Source: Candidatus Omnitrophota bacterium (GTDB lineage Bacteria > Omnitrophota > Gorgyraeia > Gygaellales > Profunditerraquicolaceae). From it: a stretch of 10,907 bases of DNA. Both the position numbers and the translations under genes were made by a program. The stretch is taken from assembly GCA_028710845.1 (NCBI GenBank), contig JAQTTI010000028.1:1-10907 (forward strand), written 5' to 3'. Positions within the stretch are counted from its first letter, which is position 1; every line of letters starts with the position of its first letter. Shown one piece after another: positions 6,103 to 10,907 of this stretch. The notes beneath the pieces were generated by a model. It did not search any database and was not told the origin of the DNA. It saw only the letters and a program-made list of their open reading frames with translations.

Positions 6103-7426
6103 AGTAGAAGTCGCTTTTCAAAGTTTACTTAATTGCCTGCAAACCGTTAAGATGTATGGCTCAAACCATCCAATGTTCCAGAAATCTTTGGATAATGCCT
6201 ACATGGCCTTTGAAGTTGCTTTGGCTGACCATGAAGAAATTGTAGTAGGTATTGTCGGGGAAGAGTTGGCATTCGAAAAAGAAATCCTTTTTGAATTGGG
6301 TAAATTGCTGCGTCCTGCCATTTTGTATTTGAAAGAAAGAAATATTGAAAGGCTGGCTTTTTACCGGGGGTTGAACAAAGGAGAGCTGCGCATATTTGTA
6401 GATTTTATTGCCCGGCCTAAAGAAGAATTTAAAGGCGATCCGACGCAGGTTTTTGACCTGGCCGGAGCAGAGCATATCAGTATCGGCAAGCTTAAGGTGG
6501 GAGGCAGTAAAAAAACTGAAGGAGATAAGACAAAAAATTCTGGCCTTTACGATTCTTCGGCGCAACATATAGACCAGGCTTTAAACGGCCTGCTCAATAA
6601 TGATAAGATCGACCATCTGGCACTTAAGTTTTCTTTAGGAAGTATTATGGAAAGCTTGAGCGTTCAACGCAATGAACTGCTTAAGCTTGCCACCCTGAAA
6701 AGGTATGATTCCGAGACATATACCCATATGCTTAATGTAGCGATATTTTCCCTTTATTTTTCCTCGCGTCTCGGTTTTGATAAGGAGAATGTTTTAAATA
6801 TAGGGATGTCCGCCATGTTTCATGATATCGGTAAAATATATATTTCGCGTAAGATTTTGCACAAGCCGGGCCAGCTTACCGACCAAGAGTTCGGGCGGAT
6901 AAGAAGCCATACATTCCTGGGAGCTGAAATCATGCTTAAATATGTCGATACTCTCGGCATTTTACCGGTTGTAGTAAGTTTCGAACATCATTTGAAATAT
7001 GATTCTACCGGCTATCCCCGTTTTCCGTATATAAAGAAACAGCATATTGCTTCGTCGATTGTGTCTATTTGCGATGTTTATGACGCGCTCTCTCAAAGGA
7101 GAGGTTATAAGCAGGACTATTCACCGGATGTAGTTTATAATATAATGGATAAAGAAAAAGGCAGTTCATTCGACCCGGTATTGCTGAATAAATTTTTTAA
7201 GTTCGTTGGGCTTTGGCCGGTGGGCTCAATCGTAGCTCTAAATGACGGCAGCATCGCCCAGGTTTTCGAACAAAATGAATCCGATATCCAAAGGCCGATT
7301 GTAGAGGTAGTTGCCCCCATGGAGAAAAAAGGTAAAGTCGATCTGCTCAAAACCGCAGCCTTAAGTATATCCCGTTATTTAAATCCCTGGAAGGAAGGTA
7401 AGGAGTATTTGACCTTTGATAAGTAG
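6092..7426 (+). CDS. HD-GYP-domain phosphohydrolase with HP-motif N-terminal domain
   Basis: HD-GYP proteins are metal-dependent phosphodiesterases, typically hydrolysing cyclic di-GMP. Residues 1 to about 138 match the N-terminus of the preceding protein (GSNHPMF at 23-29, ILYLKERNIERLAFY at 77-91, KGELRIFVDFI at 96-106). A linker leads to the HD-GYP core at about 205-370. Likely metal ligands are intact: His212, His244-Asp245 with Lys248 (FHDIGKIYISRKIL), His273, His299-His300 and Asp328 (CDVYDAL). The GYP triplet is at 307-309. The usual HHExxDGxGYP is altered to HHLKYDSTGYP, losing the Glu and the Gly. A short C-terminal segment (WPVGSIVALNDGSIAQV, 375-391) is common in this subgroup. No receiver domain or membrane segment is visible. 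AAGGAG (6082-6087) serves the ATG inside the previous gene's end. Activity on c-di-GMP, as against another cyclic nucleotide or pure protein binding, is not proven by sequence. Confidence 0.88.
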   Translation: MFSRVEVAFQSLLNCLQTVKMYGSNHPMFQKSLDNAYMAFEVALADHEEIVVGIVGEELAFEKEILFELGKLLRPAILYLKERNIERLAFYRGLNKGELRIFVDFIARPKEEFKGDPTQVFDLAGAEHISIGKLKVGGSKKTEGDKTKNSGLYDSSAQHIDQALNGLLNNDKIDHLALKFSLGSIMESLSVQRNELLKLATLKRYDSETYTHMLNVAIFSLYFSSRLGFDKENVLNIGMSAMFHDIGKIYISRKILHKPGQLTDQEFGRIRSHTFLGAEIMLKYVDTLGILPVVVSFEHHLKYDSTGYPRFPYIKKQHIASSIVSICDVYDALSQRRGYKQDYSPDVVYNIMDKEKGSSFDPVLLNKFFKFVGLWPVGSIVALNDGSIAQVFEQNESDIQRPIVEVVAPMEKKGKVDLLKTAALSISRYLNPWKEGKEYLTFDK

Positions 7427-7438
7427 TTTAAAAAGGGA

Positions 7439-7477
7439 TTGACATCTAGCTATTAGATGTTATAATTGTTTAAACAA
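7439..7477 (+). promoter_or_regulatory. pyrG-carAB promoter with operator-like dyads
   Basis: TTGACA (7439-7444), a 16-base spacer and a perfect TATAAT (7461-7466) form a strong sigma70-type promoter. The spacer is filled by ACATCTA-GCTAT-TAGATGT (7442-7460), a perfect 7-bp-arm inverted repeat that shares ACA with the -35 box and ends at the -10 box. A second perfect palindrome, TTGTTTAAACAA (7466-7477), is centred on the expected transcription start (about 7472-7474). Both are placed where a bound dimer would block RNA polymerase. The regulator is unknown. Confidence 0.8.
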
Positions 7478-7478
7478 A

Positions 7479-7518
7479 GGCGTTTAGGGCCGGATTGCCG
7501 GCACCAAACGCCTTTTTT
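7479..7518 (+). terminator. Terminator-like hairpin in the pyrG leader, T-run abutting the start codon
   Basis: GGCGTTT (7479-7485) pairs with AAACGCC (7506-7512). Inside this, GCCGG (7489-7493) pairs with CCGGC (7498-7502) across a 4-base loop. Six Ts (7513-7518) follow, and the first in-frame ATG is the next base. It begins only about 5-7 bases after the predicted transcription start. It therefore reads as a leader attenuator, or else as the terminator of the upstream unit lying beyond the pyrG promoter. B. subtilis pyrG is known to be controlled by a CTP-sensed leader terminator that needs a run of G at the transcript start. No such G run is seen here, so any sensing mechanism would differ. 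Confidence 0.7.
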
Positions 7519-7527
7519 ATGACCACT

Positions 7528-9129
7528 ATGACAAAATATATCTTTATAACCGGAGGAGTTATTTCAAGCTTAGGCAAGGGCATTGCTTCGGCTTCTATCG
7601 GCAAAATACTGGAAGCCAGAGGGCTTAAGGTCTCTTTAATGAAGCTCGATCCTTATATTAATGTAGATCCGGGGACAATGAATCCTTATCAGCATGGAGA
7701 AGTTTATGTAACTGAGGACGGTTCGGAAACCGATTTAGATTTAGGTCATTATGAAAGGTTTACCAGGGCCGAAATGACCAAGTTCAATAACGCTACTACC
7801 GGTCAGGTTTATAATGCGGTGATTTCACGCGAGCGAAGAGGGGATTATTTAGGCAAGACAATCCAGGTAATCCCTCATATCACAGGAGAAATAAAAGATA
7901 GGATCAAAAAGGTAGCCGAAGTAAGCTTGGCTGATATTGTTTTGATTGAAATAGGCGGTACTGTCGGTGATATCGAGAGCCTTCCGTTCCTGGAGGCAGC
8001 TAGGCAGTTTGAATTGGATGCCGGAGAAAAAAATGTTTTGTATATCCATCTTACTTTAGTTCCTTATGTGAAAGTTGCCGATGAGATTAAGACTAAACCT
8101 ACCCAGCATAGCGTCCAAACCTTACGCCAGATAGGAATACAGCCGGATATCCTGATCTGCCGCACCGAAAAACCGCTTTCCGATGATATTAAAGAAAAAA
8201 TATCCTTATTCTGTAATGTGAGGAAGGAAGCGGTTATTGAATCTTTGGATGTTGCTTCCATTTATCAGGTGCCTTCGGTCTTTAAGGGCCAGATCCTGGA
8301 TGAAATAATCTTAAGCCACTTCGGACTTATCTCCAAACCTTCTGATCTAAAGGATTGGGAGAAAAATGTGGTAGAGCGTATACTTAGTCCTAAAAAGACG
8401 GTCCAGATCGCCGTTGTCGGTAAATATATAGGGTTACAGGATGCCTATAAATCGATCTATGAAGCAATTATCCATGGAGGCATTGCTAACCAGGTAAAAG
8501 TCGAAATTAAAAAAGTAGATTCTGAAGATATCGAAAGACACGGGGCAGAAAAGATGCTTAAGGGGGTGAATGCAATCTTAGTTCCCGGAGGTTTTGGCTC
8601 CCGTGGTATCGAAGGGAAAATAAATGCGATTGGTTTTGCGCGTAAGAATAAAATCCCTTTCCTTGGCATATGCCTTGGCATGCAGTGTTCGGTAATCGAT
8701 TTCTCGCGTTCTGTCTGCGGTTTAAAAGGTGCTAATTCTACCGAGTTTAAGCCTAAGACAAAATTTGCAGTTATCAGCCTCTTAAATGAACAGAAGTGTA
8801 TTAAGGACCTAGGCGGGACCATGCGCCTGGGCGCATATCCTTGCGAGATAAAGAAAAACACTTTGGCTTCGAAAATTTATCAGAAAAATTTAATTTCTGA
8901 ACGGCACCGGCACAGGTATGAATTTAATAACGATTTCCGCAAAAAACTTGAAAGCAAAGGGTTGATTTTTTCCGGGACCTACAAAAAGAAGGATCTAGTC
9001 GAAATTATTGAATTAAAAAACCATCCCTATTTTATCGCGGTGCAATTCCACCCCGAGTTTAAATCCAAACCCGATCAAGCCCATCCTTTGTTCCGGGAAT
9101 TTATCCGGGCTGCGGCAGAAAAAAGGTAA
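7528..9129 (+). CDS. pyrG: CTP synthase (glutamine-hydrolysing)
   Basis: It converts UTP, ATP and glutamine to CTP in the cytoplasm, the last step of de novo cytidine nucleotide synthesis. Numbered from the ATG at 7528 (533 aa), the synthase domain has the P-loop GGVISSLGKGIASA (9-22), DPYINVDPGTMNPYQHGEVYV (41-61, split here by function into nucleotide and metal contacts), EIGGTVGDIES (141-151) and TKPTQHSVQ (189-197). The class I glutamine amidotransferase domain has GGFGSRG (354-360), nucleophile Cys382 in FLGICLGMQ, and His508/Glu510 in QFHPEF. All key residues are present and the length is normal (533-545 in well-known homologues). The start gives MTKYIF as in B. subtilis. An in-frame ATG at 7519 would add three residues, and a TTG at 7495 lies inside the leader hairpin. 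No Shine-Dalgarno is visible. carA follows after four bases. Confidence 0.96.
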   Translation: MTKYIFITGGVISSLGKGIASASIGKILEARGLKVSLMKLDPYINVDPGTMNPYQHGEVYVTEDGSETDLDLGHYERFTRAEMTKFNNATTGQVYNAVISRERRGDYLGKTIQVIPHITGEIKDRIKKVAEVSLADIVLIEIGGTVGDIESLPFLEAARQFELDAGEKNVLYIHLTLVPYVKVADEIKTKPTQHSVQTLRQIGIQPDILICRTEKPLSDDIKEKISLFCNVRKEAVIESLDVASIYQVPSVFKGQILDEIILSHFGLISKPSDLKDWEKNVVERILSPKKTVQIAVVGKYIGLQDAYKSIYEAIIHGGIANQVKVEIKKVDSEDIERHGAEKMLKGVNAILVPGGFGSRGIEGKINAIGFARKNKIPFLGICLGMQCSVIDFSRSVCGLKGANSTEFKPKTKFAVISLLNEQKCIKDLGGTMRLGAYPCEIKKNTLASKIYQKNLISERHRHRYEFNNDFRKKLESKGLIFSGTYKKKDLVEIIELKNHPYFIAVQFHPEFKSKPDQAHPLFREFIRAAAEKR

Positions 9130-9133
9130 TCTT

Positions 9134-10237
9134 ATGCAGGCATATCTTGTTTTAGAAGACGGCGCAGTATTTAAAGGCAGATCTTTCGGCGCAAGCGGTG
9201 AAGCCTATGGTGAAGTTGTTTTTAACACCAGTATGGCCGGATACCAGGAGATCATAACCGATCCTTCTTACAAAGGCCAGATTGTTGCCATGACTTATCC
9301 TTTGATCGGAAACTATGGCATTAATAAATACGATTCGGAAAGCCGCAAGCCATTTCTAGAAGGTTTTGTAGTCAAAGAATCCAGCAAACTTGCCAGCAAT
9401 TGGAGAAGTGCCCAGGGATTAGAGGAATATCTGAAAGAAAACAATATCCTGGCAATTGAAGGAGTTGATACAAGGCAGTTGACTCTTCATATAAGAGAAA
9501 AAGGGGCGATGAAAGCTGTTTTATCCACCCTTGATTCCGATATGAAAAGCCTAATTAATAAAGCAAAAAAATGCCGGTCCCTGGTTGGGGTTGATCTGGT
9601 TAAAGAGGTATCGATTGAAAAACCGTATAAATACTCCAGAACAAAGAACGGTAAGTATAAAGTAGTTGTCCTTGATTGCGGAGTAAAATGTAATTCATTA
9701 AGACAGCTGCATAGGCTTAAATGTAATATTATAGTTGTACCTGCGAAGACAAGCGCGGAGGAAATTCTCGGGCTTTGTCCGGACGGGATTTTAATCTCAA
9801 ACGGACCCGGTGACCCTGCGGCATTGGCTTACCTAATAAAAACAGTAGCTTCTTTAATCGGAAAAGTGCCGATTTTCGGGATTTGCCTGGGCCATCAGAT
9901 ACTTGGGTTAGCTTTAGGCGGTAAAACTTATAAACTTAAATTCGGCCATCACGGGGCCAACCATCCGGTGAAAGATTTGCGGACGCAAAAAATAGCCATC
10001 ACCAGCCAGAACCATGGGTTTTGCGTAGATATAGAATCATTAAATAAAAAAGATATTGAATTAACCCATATCAATTTAAATGACGGAACTTCCGAAGGAA
10101 TGCGCCACAGGAGATTCCCTTTATTTTCTGTGCAATTCCATCCTGAAGCCTCGCCCGGGCCGCATGATGCCGGGTATTTGTTCGCCGAATTTATTGCCAT
10201 GATGGAAAAAAGGAAAAAAACAAGAAAAAATGCCTAA
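9134..10237 (+). CDS. carA: Carbamoyl-phosphate synthase small (glutaminase) subunit
   Basis: CarA hydrolyses glutamine and channels ammonia to CarB for carbamoyl phosphate, the common precursor of pyrimidines and arginine. It is 367 aa, normal for the family. The N-terminal domain starts MQAYLVLEDGAVFKG and includes FNTSMAGYQEIITDPSYKGQ (30-49). The amidotransferase domain has SNGPGDP (222-228), nucleophile Cys251 in FGICLGHQILG, FGHHGANHPV (270-279), SQNHGF (291-296), and His336/Glu338 in VQFHPEASPGPHD. AAAAGG (9121-9126), at the end of pyrG, lies seven bases before the ATG and can act as the ribosome-binding site. The C-terminus is Lys/Arg-rich and is encoded by A-runs. The stop overlaps the carB start by eight bases. 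Confidence 0.96.
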   Translation: MQAYLVLEDGAVFKGRSFGASGEAYGEVVFNTSMAGYQEIITDPSYKGQIVAMTYPLIGNYGINKYDSESRKPFLEGFVVKESSKLASNWRSAQGLEEYLKENNILAIEGVDTRQLTLHIREKGAMKAVLSTLDSDMKSLINKAKKCRSLVGVDLVKEVSIEKPYKYSRTKNGKYKVVVLDCGVKCNSLRQLHRLKCNIIVVPAKTSAEEILGLCPDGILISNGPGDPAALAYLIKTVASLIGKVPIFGICLGHQILGLALGGKTYKLKFGHHGANHPVKDLRTQKIAITSQNHGFCVDIESLNKKDIELTHINLNDGTSEGMRHRRFPLFSVQFHPEASPGPHDAGYLFAEFIAMMEKRKKTRKNA

Positions 10238-10907
10238 AAGGACTGACATTAAAAAAATATTGGTTATTGGTTCAGGCCCGATTGTTATCGGCCAGGCCTG
10301 TGAATTTGATTATTCTGGTACCCAGGCCTGTAAGGTCCTGAAGCAGGAAGGCTACAAGGTAATTCTGGTTAATTCCAACCCCGCCACAATAATGACTGAT
10401 CCGGAAGTTGCCGATAGAACTTATATCGAACCTATAAATGCCGAAATGGTCGAAGATATTATAATCCGGGAAAAACCTGATGCACTTCTGCCGACTCTGG
10501 GCGGGCAAACTGCCTTAAATACCACAGTTGAACTGGCGAAAAAAGGAATATTAAAAAAATATAAAGTTGAGACTATCGGGGCAAATATCGAAGCAATCAA
10601 AAAAGGCGAAGACCGCAAGCAATTCAAAAAAGCGATGGAAAATATCGGTTTGGACCTTCCTAAAAGCGGCCAGGCCTATAATTTAAAAGAGGCTATCGCT
10701 ATAGCAAAGAAGATCAAATTTCCTTTAATCATCCGCCCAAGTTTTACAATGGGAGGAGCAGGCGGCTCCATTGCCTATAATATGGAAGAATTTAAATCCC
10801 TGGCCAAGCGGGGTTTAGAGTCAAGCATGATTAAAGAGATTTTAGTCGAGGAGTCGGTAATTGGCTGGAAAGAATTTGAGTTAGAAGTCATGCGCGATAT
10901 AAAAGAC
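10230..10907 (+). CDS. carB: Carbamoyl-phosphate synthase large subunit, N-terminal part (3' end outside window)
   Basis: CarB makes carbamoyl phosphate from bicarbonate, ammonia from CarA, and two ATP. Only the first 226 codons are present, open to the last base. The start is clear: MPKRTDIKKILVIGSGPIVI, then GQACEFDYSGTQACK (22-36), NSNPATIMTDPEVADRTYIEP (48-68, the first carbamoyl-phosphate-synthesising ATP-grasp lobe), LPTLGGQTALN (87-97) and RPSFTMGGAGGSIAYN (169-184). The last has Ala and Ser where GGSGGG or GGTGGG is usual. The ATG lies inside the final codons of carA, in another frame. The nearest purine-rich ribosome-binding candidate (AAAAAGGAAA, around 10206-10216) is rather far upstream, so translational coupling to carA is likely. 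The full protein should be near 1,070 aa. Confidence 0.96.
   Translation, partial: MPKRTDIKKILVIGSGPIVIGQACEFDYSGTQACKVLKQEGYKVILVNSNPATIMTDPEVADRTYIEPINAEMVEDIIIREKPDALLPTLGGQTALNTTVELAKKGILKKYKVETIGANIEAIKKGEDRKQFKKAMENIGLDLPKSGQAYNLKEAIAIAKKIKFPLIIRPSFTMGGAGGSIAYNMEEFKSLAKRGLESSMIKEILVEESVIGWKEFELEVMRDIKD

Noticed and set aside
7495..7518. TTG start for pyrG adding eleven residues to the family start
   Set aside because: The extra codons are the loop and 3' arm of the leader hairpin plus its T-run, and the family start MTKYIF fits the ATG at 7528.
10206..10237. Programmed frameshift fusing carA to carB at A-runs
   Set aside because: A -1 slip on the A-runs would not enter the carB frame, and carB has its own ATG with a normal family N-terminus. 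A simple overlap with translational coupling explains it.
1..10907. CRISPR arrays, tRNA or rRNA genes, insertion sequences
   Set aside because: No regularly spaced repeats, no cloverleaf-like or rRNA-like segments and no transposase-like protein are visible. The only repeats are the heptamer element and local hairpins.

Overview
All genes read on the + strand, and the intergenic gaps are short (the longest is about 210 bases). The window looks like an anaerobic bacterium: it carries the C-terminal end of an [FeFe]-hydrogenase maturation factor (HydF) and an electron-bifurcating ferredoxin/NAD/NADP transhydrogenase (NfnAB-type). The moderately AT-rich sequence, the HD-GYP protein with a 'HP-motif' N-terminal domain and the heptamer-type intergenic repeats suggest an uncultured lineage such as Omnitrophota. 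That placement is inference only and has low confidence.

Layout. (1) 3-275: C-terminal 90 codons of hydF. (2) 276-488: intergenic region with a heptamer-based inverted repeat, a near-consensus sigma70-type promoter (TTGACA, 17 bp, TATTAT), a terminator-like hairpin with a T-run lying between that promoter and the next gene, and a perfect 7-bp-arm palindrome directly before the start codon. (3) 489-4085: three tightly packed genes, nfnA-like, nfnB-like and gdhA, closed by a strong intrinsic terminator at 4112-4148. (4) 4189-7426: a two-gene unit encoding a 637-aa helical protein of unknown function and an HD-GYP-domain protein. The two share a homologous N-terminal domain, and their reading frames overlap by 11 bases. 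(5) 7439-10907: a promoter with an operator-like dyad in its spacer, a terminator-like leader hairpin whose T-run touches the start codon, then pyrG, carA and the first 226 codons of carB, which runs off the end.

How the genes may work together. NfnAB would convert NADH plus reduced ferredoxin into NADPH, and GdhA would spend NADPH to fix ammonium into glutamate. Ferredoxin and hydrogenase metabolism (HydF next door) supplies the redox context. PyrG and CarAB are both glutamine amidotransferase enzymes of pyrimidine synthesis (CarAB also feeds arginine), so the two ends of the window share a nitrogen-assimilation theme. The central pair resembles a cytoplasmic signalling module with one catalytic and one scaffold-like partner.

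The most unusual material is regulatory. Two of the three promoters are followed by what reads as a complete intrinsic terminator placed before the gene, which suggests transcription attenuation. The third appears to give a leaderless or nearly leaderless mRNA.
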